This document shows positions 24,746 through 32,529 of a stretch of 64,000 bases of DNA, in pieces (the stretch's first letter is position 1; every line of letters starts with the position of its first letter). The notes beneath the pieces are model-generated. The model was not told where the DNA came from, made no database searches, and worked only from the letters and a program-made list of their open reading frames with translations. The translations under genes and the position numbers were made by a program. This DNA is from Streptomyces cinerochromogenes (GTDB lineage Bacteria; Actinomycetota; Actinomycetes; Streptomycetales; Streptomycetaceae). The stretch spans positions 1 through 64,000 of the forward strand of contig NZ_BMRM01000031.1 of assembly GCF_014648635.1 (NCBI RefSeq), read 5' to 3'.

Positions 24746-25165
24746 GTGATCAAACCCCTTCCGAAGATCATCGATCTCAGCGAGATCGAGCCCAACACCC
24801 GGCGCGGCGGCGATCTGCGCGCCATGCTCACCCCGGCGACGGTGGGCTCCACCAGCGGCTTCATGGGCGTGGCCATCGTGCAGCCCGGCGACCGCATCGG
24901 GGAGCACTACCACCCCTACTCCGAGGAGTTCGTGTACGTCCTCTGCGGCCAGCTGGAGGTCGACCTGGACGGCGAGCCGCACCCGCTGCGGCCCGAGCAG
25001 GGGCTGATGATCCCCATCAACATGCGGCACCGGTTCCGCAACGTGGGCAACGTGGAGGCGCGGATCGTCTTCCACCTGGGCCCGCTGGCCCCCCGGCCGG
25101 CCCTCGGCCACGTCGACACGGAGGAGACACCCGTCGCCGCCGAGCGGGAACAGGTCCGCTCATGA
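24746..25165 (+). CDS. whiE-ORFII: Cupin-fold polyketide synthase accessory protein (WhiE ORFII-type)
   Basis: A 139-residue cupin, GTG start preceded by GGAGG (24735-24739). Motif 1 is GDRIGEHYHPYSEEFVYVLCG and motif 2 is LMIPINMRHRFRNVG, with His/Glu metal ligands in place. Cupins of this type are thought to act with the minimal PKS in shaping or protecting the nascent polyketide. The stop overlaps the KS-alpha start by four bases (ATGA, 25162-25165). Confidence 0.87.
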   Translation: MIKPLPKIIDLSEIEPNTRRGGDLRAMLTPATVGSTSGFMGVAIVQPGDRIGEHYHPYSEEFVYVLCGQLEVDLDGEPHPLRPEQGLMIPINMRHRFRNVGNVEARIVFHLGPLAPRPALGHVDTEETPVAAEREQVRS

Positions 25166-26421
25166 ACCGGCGCGTGGCGGTCACCGGCATAGGCGTCGTC
25201 GCCCCCGGCGGGATCGGCGTACCGGCGTTCTGGGAGCTGCTCGCCGAAGGCCGTACCGCGACGCGGGGCATCACGTTCTTCGACCCGACCGGGCTGAGGT
25301 CCCGGATCGCCGCCGAGTGCGATTTCGACCCCGCCGCCCACGGCCTGGACGCCGAGCAGGTCGAACGGGCGGACCGGTACATACAGTTCGCCCTGGTCGC
25401 CGGCGAGGAGGCGGTCCGGGACTCCGGTCTCGACCTCGGCCGGGAGGACCCCTGGCGGGTCGGTGTCTCCCTGGGCACCGCCGTCGGCGGCACCACCCGG
25501 CTGGAGCACGACTACGTCCTGGTCAGCCACCGGGGCCAGCGCTGGGACGTCGACCACACCGAGGCGGAGCCGCAGCTGCACCGGGCGTTCTCGCCGAGCA
25601 CCGTGGCCTCCGCGGTGGCGGAGCGTTTCGGAGCCCGGGGTCCGGTGCAGACCGTCTCCACCGGCTGCACCTCCGGACTGGACGCCGTCGGCTACGCCTT
25701 CCACACCGTCCAGGAAGGCCGGGCCGACATATGCATCGCGGGGGCGTCGGACTCCCCGATCTCCCCGATCACCATGGCCTGCTTCGACGCGATCAAGGCC
25801 ACGTCCCCGAACAACGACGACCCCGCGCACGCCTCCCGGCCCTTCGACAACAACCGTGACGGCTTCGTCATGGGCGAGGGCGGCGCGGTGCTCGTCCTGG
25901 AGGAACTGGAACACGCCCGGGCCCGCGGTGCCCACGTGTACTGCGAGTTCGGCGGCTACGCCACCTTCGGCAACGCCTACCACATGACCGGCCTGACCAA
26001 GGAGGGCCTGGAGATGGCGCGGGCCATCGACACCGCCCTCCACCAGGCGCGGCTCGACCCCACGGCGATCGACTACGTCAACGCGCACGGCTCCGGCACC
26101 CGGCAGAACGACCGCCACGAGACGGCGGCCGTGAAGCGGGCGCTCGGCCGCCACGCCTACGACACCCCGATGAGCTCCATCAAGTCCATGGTGGGGCACT
26201 CCCTCGGGGCGATCGGCGCCATCGAGCTGGTCGCCTGTGTGCTGGCACTCGCCAAGCAGGTCGTCCCGCCGACCGCGAACTACGAGATCCCCGACCCCGA
26301 GTGCGACCTGGACTACGTCCCGCGCGTCGCCCGCGAACGGAAGCTGACCAGCGTGCTGTCCGTGGGCAGCGGGTTCGGAGGCTTCCAGTCCGCGGTGATC
26401 CTGACCCGGCCGAGGGAGTGA
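25162..26421 (+). CDS. whiE-ORFIII: Ketosynthase alpha of spore pigment type II PKS
   Basis: A 419-residue KS. Active-site Cys169 is in TVSTGCTSGLDAVGYAF; the two catalytic His are in NAHGSGTRQNDRHET and MVGHSLGAIGAIEL, and Lys is in SSIKSMVGH. It condenses malonyl-ACP units with its KS-beta partner to form the aromatic polyketide chain of the grey spore pigment. Translationally coupled to the cupin upstream (ATGA); the KS-beta gene follows seven bases after the stop. The residues needed for activity are all intact. Confidence 0.97.
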   Translation: MNRRVAVTGIGVVAPGGIGVPAFWELLAEGRTATRGITFFDPTGLRSRIAAECDFDPAAHGLDAEQVERADRYIQFALVAGEEAVRDSGLDLGREDPWRVGVSLGTAVGGTTRLEHDYVLVSHRGQRWDVDHTEAEPQLHRAFSPSTVASAVAERFGARGPVQTVSTGCTSGLDAVGYAFHTVQEGRADICIAGASDSPISPITMACFDAIKATSPNNDDPAHASRPFDNNRDGFVMGEGGAVLVLEELEHARARGAHVYCEFGGYATFGNAYHMTGLTKEGLEMARAIDTALHQARLDPTAIDYVNAHGSGTRQNDRHETAAVKRALGRHAYDTPMSSIKSMVGHSLGAIGAIELVACVLALAKQVVPPTANYEIPDPECDLDYVPRVARERKLTSVLSVGSGFGGFQSAVILTRPRE

Positions 26422-26428
26422 GGACACG

Positions 26429-27673
26429 ATGAGCGAACCGCAGGACCGGCAGGCGGCCATCACCGGCATCGGTGTGGTCGCGCCCAACGGCACCACCACC
26501 GGCACCTTCTGGAAGGCCACCCAGGAGGGCCTCAGCGTCCTCGACCGGGTCACCCGCGAGGGCTGTGAGCACCTTCCCCTCAAGGTGGCCGGTGAGGTCC
26601 GCGCCTTCGACCCGGCGGCGACGATCGAGGAGCGCTTCCTCGTCCAGACCGACCGGTTCACGCACTACGCCATGGCCGCGGCCGACTTCGCGCTGGACGA
26701 CGCCCGGATCGGGCCGGCCAGCGTGCCCGACGCGCCCTACTCCATCGGCGTGGTCACCGCGGCCGGCTCCGGCGGCGGTGAGTTCGGCCAGCGCGAACTG
26801 CAGCAGCTGTGGGGCAAGGGCAGCCGGTTCGTCGGGCCGTACCAGTCCATCGCCTGGTTCTACGCCGCGAGCACCGGCCAGGTGTCCATCCGCCGCGGCT
26901 TCAAGGGACCCTGCTCGGTCGTCGCCTCCGACGAGGCCGGCGGCCTGGACGCCCTCGCCCACGCGGCCCGGGCGGTACGGCGCGGCACCGACGTGATCGT
27001 GGCCGGCTCCACCGAGGCGCCGCTCGCGCCGTACTCGATGGTCTGCCAGCTCGGCTACGAGGAACTGAGCCGCGAGACGGACCCGTCCCGGGCGTACCGC
27101 CCGTTCACGGACGGGGCCTGCGGGTTCGTGCCCGCCGAGGGCGGCGGGATGCTCGTGGTGGAGGCCGCGGGCACCGCCTCGGCCCGCGGCGCCCGCATCC
27201 GGGCCTACGTGGCCGGACACGGGGCCACCTTCACCGGCGCCTCCCGCTGGGCGGACTCCCGCGACGGTCTGGCCCACGCCGTCCGGCAGGCCCTGCGGGA
27301 GGCCGACTGCGCCCCGGAGGAGATCGACGTGGTCTTCGCCGACGCCCTCGGCGTCCCGGAGGCGGACCGGGCCGAGGCGCTGGCCCTGGCCGACGCCCTC
27401 GGCGAGCACGGCACCCGGGTCCCGGTCACCGCGCCGAAGACCGGGTTCGGCCGGGGCTACTGCGCGGCCCCCGTACTGGACACCGCGGCGGCCGTGCTCG
27501 CGATGGAGCACGGACTGATCCCGCCGACGCCGAACGTCTTCGACGTCTGCCACGACCTCGACCTCGTCACCGGCCGGGCCCGCGCCGCCGAACTGCGGAC
27601 GGCGCTGGTCCTCAGCCGCGGACTCATGGGGTCGAACTCGGCGCTGGTGCTGCGACGCGGCACCGCGCAGTGA
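26429..27673 (+). CDS. whiE-ORFIV: Ketosynthase beta / chain length factor of spore pigment PKS
   Basis: A 414-residue KS-like protein. The position of the KS active-site Cys (residue 169) is Glu, in VVASDEAGGLDALAHA, whereas antibiotic-type chain length factors carry Gln there (AEQAGGLDA). The Cys needed for condensation is absent, as expected. The protein sets chain length and aids malonyl-ACP decarboxylation in a heterodimer with KS-alpha. The Glu may be normal in spore pigment enzymes; I recall this but could not check. Confidence 0.95.
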   Translation: MSEPQDRQAAITGIGVVAPNGTTTGTFWKATQEGLSVLDRVTREGCEHLPLKVAGEVRAFDPAATIEERFLVQTDRFTHYAMAAADFALDDARIGPASVPDAPYSIGVVTAAGSGGGEFGQRELQQLWGKGSRFVGPYQSIAWFYAASTGQVSIRRGFKGPCSVVASDEAGGLDALAHAARAVRRGTDVIVAGSTEAPLAPYSMVCQLGYEELSRETDPSRAYRPFTDGACGFVPAEGGGMLVVEAAGTASARGARIRAYVAGHGATFTGASRWADSRDGLAHAVRQALREADCAPEEIDVVFADALGVPEADRAEALALADALGEHGTRVPVTAPKTGFGRGYCAAPVLDTAAAVLAMEHGLIPPTPNVFDVCHDLDLVTGRARAAELRTALVLSRGLMGSNSALVLRRGTAQ

Positions 27674-27713
27674 GTCCAGAAAAGGCAGTGAGCACAGAGA
27701 AGGAGGAAGCACC

Positions 27714-27968
27714 ATGCCCGAGATCACCGTCGAAGAACTCGCCGCGCTGATGAAGAAGGCCGCCGGGGTCACCGTGAGCCCGGACCAGCTCAAGGAGAAG
27801 CCGGACACCGGGTTCGACGTCCTCGGCGTCGACTCGCTCGGCCTGCTCGGCATCGTCGGCGAGCTGGAGAACACGCACGGCACCCCGATGCCGGTCGACG
27901 CGGAACGCTGCAAGACACCCCAGCAGTTCCTCAACCTCGTCAACAGCACCCTCATGGCAGGAGCCTGA
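27714..27968 (+). CDS. whiE-ORFV: Acyl carrier protein of spore pigment PKS
   Basis: An 84-residue ACP, MPEITVEELAALMKKAAG, with phosphopantetheine Ser41 in FDVLGVDSLGLLGIVGELE. It carries the growing chain between KS-alpha/beta and the cyclases. A GGAGGA-like site (aggagg, 27701-27706) is about six bases before the ATG. The next gene follows after a single base. Confidence 0.96.
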   Translation: MPEITVEELAALMKKAAGVTVSPDQLKEKPDTGFDVLGVDSLGLLGIVGELENTHGTPMPVDAERCKTPQQFLNLVNSTLMAGA

Positions 27969-27969
27969 C

Positions 27970-28449
27970 ATGGCAGGACACACCCAGAACGAGATCACCA
28001 TCGCCGCCCCGCTGGACCTGGTCTGGGACATGACCAACGACCTGGAACGCTGGCCGCAGCTGTTCAGCGAGTACGCGTCGGTGGAGATCCTCAAGCGGGA
28101 GGGCGAGAAGACGACCTTCCGGCTCACCATGCACCCGGACGAGAACGGCACGGTCTGGAGCTGGGTCTCCGAGCGCGAGCCGGACCGCGCCACCCGCACC
28201 GTCAAGGCGCGCCGGGTGGAGACCGGACCCTTCGCCCACATGAACATCCACTGGCGGTACGAGGAGGTCCCCGCCGGCACCCGGATGGTCTGGACGCAGG
28301 ACTTCGAGATGAAGCCGGACGCGCCCGTCGACGACGACTGGATGACCGACAACATCAACAGCAACTCCAAGATCCAGCTGGAGCTGATCCGGGAGAAGAT
28401 CGAGAAGGCGGCATCCGGTCACCGGCCCGCCACGGCCATCGCCGACTGA
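27970..28449 (+). CDS. whiE-ORFVI: Aromatase/cyclase (START/SRPBCC fold), WhiE ORFVI-type
   Basis: A 159-residue single-domain aromatase/cyclase of the SRPBCC superfamily: ITIAAPLDLVWDMTNDLERW at the N-terminus, WSWVSEREPDR and ARRVETGPFAHMNIHWRYEE in the central sheet, and a long C-terminal helix. It closes and aromatises the first ring of the polyketide. One base separates the ACP stop from this start, so translation is tightly coupled. Confidence 0.93.
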   Translation: MAGHTQNEITIAAPLDLVWDMTNDLERWPQLFSEYASVEILKREGEKTTFRLTMHPDENGTVWSWVSEREPDRATRTVKARRVETGPFAHMNIHWRYEEVPAGTRMVWTQDFEMKPDAPVDDDWMTDNINSNSKIQLELIREKIEKAASGHRPATAIAD

Positions 28450-28470
28450 GCCGGACGACAGGAGACGACC

Positions 28471-28794
28471 GTGCACCAGGCCCTGATCGTCGCCCGCATG
28501 GCCCCGGGCTCCGCCCCCGACATCGCCAAGGTGTTCGCGGAGTCCGACCGGGGAGAGCTGCCGCACCTCGTCGGTGTCGTCCGGCGCAGCCTCTTCCAGT
28601 TCGGCGATGTGTACATGCACCTCATCGAGTCCGACCGGGAGCCCGGACCGGCCATCGCCAAGATCACCTCCCACCCCGAGTTCCGGGAGGTCAGCGAGCG
28701 GCTTTCGGCGTACGTCAGCGCGTACGACCCGGAGACCTGGCGGTCCCCGAAGGACGCCATGGCCGAGCGCTTCTACCTGTGGGAGCGCGACTGA
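28471..28794 (+). CDS. whiE-ORFVII: Polyketide cyclase (TcmI-type), WhiE ORFVII
   Basis: A 107-residue protein, GTG start with a good AGGAG site (28460-28464). It has the compact TcmI/ABM fold: HQALIVARMAPGSAPDIAKVF, YMHLIESDREPGPAIAKI, and C-terminal DPETWRSPKDAMAERFYLWE. Family knowledge: late-step cyclase of type II PKS pathways. Last gene of the rightward spore pigment operon; a hairpin element follows. Confidence 0.93.
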   Translation: MHQALIVARMAPGSAPDIAKVFAESDRGELPHLVGVVRRSLFQFGDVYMHLIESDREPGPAIAKITSHPEFREVSERLSAYVSAYDPETWRSPKDAMAERFYLWERD

Positions 28795-28848
28795 GCGCTC
28801 CGCCGGGAAAGCCGCGACGGGGTTGCCGGCCGTCCGCGGCCGCGTCGT

Positions 28849-28913
28849 GGCCGGTCGTGCTCGCGCGGCGGAGCCGCACATCGAGTGAGCCCCGCGCCCC
28901 TCGGGGCGCGGGG
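28849..28913. terminator. Terminator/dispersed repeat element after the pigment cluster
   Basis: The hairpin ccccgcgcccc (28890-28900) with its complement (28903-28913) ends the pigment operon and the opposing O-methyltransferase gene, which stops at 28921. The 5' portion, read on the minus strand, matches a repeat also present at 50759-50812 and 31263-31292: the core gcggctccgccgcg is shared. The copy is in the reverse direction. Confidence 0.65.
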
Positions 28914-28920
28914 GAGCCGC

Positions 28921-29985
28921 TTACGCGGGGACGATGCAGTCGAACGCGTGCAGGAACGGGTTCACCGGCTGGATCTCACCGACGGCCAGGCCCGCCGCCT
29001 CCAGCCGGCCGACCATGCTGTCGGTCGTGTGCTTGGCCCCGCCGACGTTCAGGAGCAGCAGCAGGTCCATCGCGGTGCTGAACCGCATCGAGGGGGTGTC
29101 GTCCACCAGGTTCTCGATGACGATCACCCGGGTGCCGGGGCCGCCCGCCTCGACGACGTTGCGCAGCAGTCGGGCCGTGCTCTCGTCGTCCCACTCCAGG
29201 ATGTTCTTGATGATGTAGGCGTCGGCCTCGACGGGGACCGCCTCCCGGACGTCACCGGGCACGATCCGCACCCGGTCGGCGAGGTCGCCGCCCTCGCGCA
29301 GCCGGGGCAGGGCGTTCTCCACCACGCGGGGCAGGTCGAGCAGGCTGCCCTGCATCGCCGGGTACTTGTCCAGCAGGCTCGCCACCACGTGCCCCTGGCC
29401 GCCGCCGATGTCCGCGACCGAGCGGCTGCCGGACAGGTCCAGCAGGGCCGCCACCTCCCGCGCCGACTGCTCGCTGGAGCGGGTCATCGCGCGGTTGAAG
29501 ACGTCCGCGGACTCGGGGGCGTCCTCGTTGAGGTAGGCGAAGAACTCCTTGCCGTAGAGGTCCTCCACGACGTTCCGGCCGGTGCGCACCGCCTGGTCCA
29601 GCAGGGGCCAGGCGTCCCAGGTCCACGGCTCGGTGCACCACATGGCGATGGCCCGCAGGCTGTTCGGGTCGTCCTCGCGCAGCAGCCGGGACATCTCCGT
29701 GTGGGTGAACGTTCCGTCGGGCCGCTCGGCGAAGACGCCGTAGCAGGACAGGGCGCGCAGCAGCCGGCGCAGCGGACGCGGCTCGCTGTGCACCGCCGCC
29801 GCCAGGGTCTCCACGGTCATGGGGGCGTCCCCGAGCGCGTCGGCGACGCCCAGCCGGGCGGCGGCGCGGACCGCGGCGGAGCAGGCCGCCCCGAACGCCA
29901 GTTCGCGCAGTCGCATCGACGGGGGAGGGGAGGGGGGTGTCCCCGGCTCCGCGGGAGCCGAGGGCGCGCGGGATGGTGCGGTCAT
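28921..29985 (-). CDS. O-methyltransferase, probable spore pigment tailoring enzyme
   Basis: A 354-residue class I methyltransferase of the plant/bacterial aromatic O-methyltransferase family. An N-terminal dimerisation/winged-helix part (residues about 30-105) is followed by the SAM motif I SRSVADIGGGQGHVVASLL and KNILEWDDESTARLLRNVVE. It has a GDVREAV acidic loop and YIIKNI typical of the family. The gene converges with the pigment operon. It is not part of the basic eight-gene whiE set, so methylation of a phenolic pigment would be an additional step; this is inferred from position and family. Confidence 0.82.
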   Translation of the reverse strand: MTAPSRAPSAPAEPGTPPSPPPSMRLRELAFGAACSAAVRAAARLGVADALGDAPMTVETLAAAVHSEPRPLRRLLRALSCYGVFAERPDGTFTHTEMSRLLREDDPNSLRAIAMWCTEPWTWDAWPLLDQAVRTGRNVVEDLYGKEFFAYLNEDAPESADVFNRAMTRSSEQSAREVAALLDLSGSRSVADIGGGQGHVVASLLDKYPAMQGSLLDLPRVVENALPRLREGGDLADRVRIVPGDVREAVPVEADAYIIKNILEWDDESTARLLRNVVEAGGPGTRVIVIENLVDDTPSMRFSTAMDLLLLLNVGGAKHTTDSMVGRLEAAGLAVGEIQPVNPFLHAFDCIVPA

Positions 29986-30028
29986 GTGCCGCCTTCCTTC
30001 CTTGCGTGGATCGGGTACGGCCGTCCGG

Positions 30029-31153
30029 TCAGCACAGGCCCGCGGGCTTGGAGGCCCGGCAGGCGTTGCCGCTGAAGGCGTTGCCGCTCTTGGCGGTCTC
30101 CTGGTTGACGAGGTCCGCCGGGGAGTTGTCCGCCAGCCGGTTGCCGGTGATCCGGTTCTTCTCGCTGGGGGCGCCGACGAAGCTCTTGAACAGGACGATG
30201 CCGCCCGACAGCGGGGACCTGCCCTGGTGGCCGGTGACCCGGTTCCGTGTGACCAGGGCGTTCTCGGTGCCGGTCAGCACGATGCCGGAGCCCTTCAGAT
30301 AGGGCAGCCGGGCGGTCTTCGGGCAGTACTTGTTGTTCTGCACGACCAGGTTGTCGCTGACGGTGAGGGCGCCGGCCCGCGGCTTGTTCTCGTCGCCGAC
30401 GACGAACACGCCGGCGCAGTTGCCGGTGACGTAGTTGCGCGTGACGGCGAGGTTGCGCAGGCGGCGGACGGTGATGCCGATCCGGTTGTCCTGCAGGCGG
30501 TTGTGGTCGACCACGGCGCCCTTGCTGTCCGTGGCGCCCTGCTCGGCCTTGACGTTGTTGGCGAGGAACAGCCCCGCGTCCCCGTTGCCCAGGGCGGTGT
30601 TGTTCCGGAACACCCCTCGGGTGGAGTGTTCCTGGGCGATGCCCCACTGGCCGTTGCGCTCGGCGATGACACGCTTCACGGTCAGCCGGTCGGTGCCCAT
30701 GGAGAACAGGCCGCTCCTGGCGAAGCCGGTCACCTTCAGGTCGGAGACGGTGACGCCCTTCAGGGGCTTGTTCCTGCCCCCGACGACGCAGATGCCGTTG
30801 CCGTCCGAAAGACAGGTGACGGCTGCCTTCTTGCCGGTCTTCGTGCCGGTCTTCTTGGCGGTCTTCTTGCCGTGCGGGGCGGGCTTGGTCTTCTTCTTGG
30901 AGGGCTGGATCACGGTGCCGGGGCCGGCGCCGCGCAGGGTCAGGCCCGCCGTCTTCACCGTGACGCTCTCGCGGTAGGTGCCGGCGAGCACGAACACCGT
31001 GTCGCCGGCCTTGGCGGCGTTGACCGCCTTCTGGATCGACTCACCCGGGTGCACCACGAGGGTCCGGTGGGCGGCCGACGCCGGGGTGGTGCCGGTGAAC
31101 GCGCCGACGAGGGCCGTGGTGCACGCCAGGTACGCAATGTGTCGTTTTGTCAC
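30029..31153 (-). CDS. Secreted right-handed parallel beta-helix protein (NosD/pectate-lyase-like)
   Basis: A 374-residue protein. A signal peptide is cut after TTPASAA. A first coil (HRTLVVHPGESIQKAVNAAKAGD) is followed by repeated beta-helix rungs with Asn ladders (FRNNTALGNGDAGLFLANNV, VVDHNRLQDNRIGITVRR, VVQNNKYCPKTARL). A Lys-rich insertion lies at residues about 85-110 (KKKTKPAPHGKKTAKKTGT). It may bind or process a surface polysaccharide; no catalytic residues of pectate lyase were identified. It lies next to the pigment O-methyltransferase but shares no evident role. Confidence 0.8.
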   Translation of the reverse strand: MTKRHIAYLACTTALVGAFTGTTPASAAHRTLVVHPGESIQKAVNAAKAGDTVFVLAGTYRESVTVKTAGLTLRGAGPGTVIQPSKKKTKPAPHGKKTAKKTGTKTGKKAAVTCLSDGNGICVVGGRNKPLKGVTVSDLKVTGFARSGLFSMGTDRLTVKRVIAERNGQWGIAQEHSTRGVFRNNTALGNGDAGLFLANNVKAEQGATDSKGAVVDHNRLQDNRIGITVRRLRNLAVTRNYVTGNCAGVFVVGDENKPRAGALTVSDNLVVQNNKYCPKTARLPYLKGSGIVLTGTENALVTRNRVTGHQGRSPLSGGIVLFKSFVGAPSEKNRITGNRLADNSPADLVNQETAKSGNAFSGNACRASKPAGLC

Positions 31154-31239
31154 ATGCCGAGGCTAGGAGCGCATGACCCGATTACCGGGCGGATACTCCG
31201 TTGGGCGGCGTGTCAGGGAGCGCCGTGACCCCATAGAGA

Positions 31240-31292
31240 CGCGGGCGGGGCCGCACCGAGAGGCGGCTCCGCCCGCGTGGGCGCGACCGGCC
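31240..31292 (-). terminator. Terminator of the DUF4191 gene, in a dispersed repeat
   Basis: Arms 31240-31254 and 31263-31277 pair over 15 bases with one G-U. It lies 44 bases past the DUF4191 stop (leftward). The segment 31263-31292 repeats a sequence also found at 50784-50812 and, inverted, at 28849-28906. Confidence 0.7.
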
Positions 31293-31320
31293 GCGACGGT
31301 GCCGCGGCCGGACGACGGGG

Positions 31321-32022
31321 TCAGCGTCCCCGCGGACCGCCCTTGGGAAGCTTCATCCCCTTGGGCATGGGGCCCTTCGGCAGCGGCATGTTGCTCATCA
31401 GGTCGCCCATGGCCCGCAGCCGGTCGTTGGTGGCGGTCACCTGGGGGCCGGTGAGCACGCGCGGCAGCTTCAGCATGGTGGTGCGGAGCTTCTTCAGCTC
31501 GACCTGGCCCTCGCCGGTGCCGACGATCAGGTCGTGCACGGGCACGTCCGCGACGATGCGGTTCATCTTCTTCTTCTCGGCGGCCAGCAGGCTCTTCACC
31601 CGGTTCGGGTTGCCCTCGGCGACCAGCACGATGCCCGCCTTGCCGACCGCGCGGTGCACCACGTCCTGGCTGCGGTTCATCGCCACGGCCGGCGTCGTCG
31701 TCCAGCCCCGGCCGACGTTGTCCAGCACGGCCGCGGCGGCGCCCGGCTGCCCCTCCATCTGACCGAAGGCGGCCCGCTCGGCCCGGCGGCCGAACACGAT
31801 CGCCGTCGCCAGCAGGGCGATCAGCAGGCCGAAGATGCCCAGGTAGACCGGGTGACCGATCAGGAAGCCGATCGCGAGGAAGACACCGAGGGTGCCGATG
31901 CCGACGGCCGCGAGTACAAGACCGATCTTCGAGTCGGCCTTGCGGGTCATCTTGTACGTGAGGGCGATCTGCTTCAGTCGCCCTGCGTTCGCGGCGTCCG
32001 CCGCGGTTTCCTTCCTCGCCAT
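31321..32022 (-). CDS. DUF4191 integral membrane protein
   Basis: A 233-residue protein with a charged N-terminus (MARKETAADAANAGRLKQI), two transmembrane helices (KIGLVLAAVGIGTLGVFLAI, HPVYLGIFGLLIALLATAIV) and a basic, soluble C-terminal domain ending in a Met/Pro-rich tail (MPLPKGPMPKGMKLPKGGP). The family is restricted to actinobacteria and is usually next to lipA; its role is unknown. Here it is the first gene on the lipA side of the pigment block. Confidence 0.85.
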   Translation of the reverse strand: MARKETAADAANAGRLKQIALTYKMTRKADSKIGLVLAAVGIGTLGVFLAIGFLIGHPVYLGIFGLLIALLATAIVFGRRAERAAFGQMEGQPGAAAAVLDNVGRGWTTTPAVAMNRSQDVVHRAVGKAGIVLVAEGNPNRVKSLLAAEKKKMNRIVADVPVHDLIVGTGEGQVELKKLRTTMLKLPRVLTGPQVTATNDRLRAMGDLMSNMPLPKGPMPKGMKLPKGGPRGR

Positions 32023-32102
32023 GCCACGAAGTCTACGTGTCCCCCGGGAGTGCGGACGACGGCAGTGCCCGGCGGGGGAGCCGGGGCGGCGGCGCCCGGG
32101 CG

Positions 32103-32300
32103 TCAGGAGCGGCCGGCGGCCTGCTGCAGGAACCGCTCGGCCTCGACCCGGTCCTTGGCGCGGCGGCGGTCCTCCAGGACGGAGGTCCAGGCGTTGCGGC
32201 GGGCGGTGCGCTGTCCGGCGCTCATGAGCAGGGACTCGACGGCGCGGAGGGCGTCGGTGAAGGACGGGATGGCGGTGGCACGTACGGGTGCGGCCTGCAT
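32103..32300 (-). CDS. Small conserved protein between DUF4191 and lipA, function unknown
   Basis: A 65-residue protein starting MQAAPVRATAIPSFTDALRAV, with a purine-rich ribosome site (gagggggga) upstream on the minus strand. Mostly helical and basic (RRNAWTSVLEDRRRAKDRVEAERFL). A longer form from 32354 is possible but less likely. A protein of about this size occurs at this place in S. coelicolor (SCO2195, from memory). Confidence 0.65.
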   Translation of the reverse strand: MQAAPVRATAIPSFTDALRAVESLLMSAGQRTARRNAWTSVLEDRRRAKDRVEAERFLQQAAGRS

Positions 32301-32529
32301 GAGCGAGGTCCCCCCTCGGAGCAGTGGTGATAAGGGGCGTGATACCAGAGTCACTGTTTGGTGTTACCAGGGCGTGACCGGCCGGTCAAACGCCCGTGAA
32401 GCCTTGTCGGGGCGCGGCCGAACGGCGACGCGGCCCCGGCGCCGCCCTCATCAGCGAGGACGGGCGGGACCGCGTCGACTCGGCCATTACTGGCCGGTAA
32501 GTGCTTGTGCGTGAATTCACACGCTCGGC

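Noticed and set aside
32511..32520. Palindrome gtgaattcac just past the lipA stop
   Set aside because: A 10-base palindrome of this kind occurs by chance, and there is no gene starting nearby that it would control.
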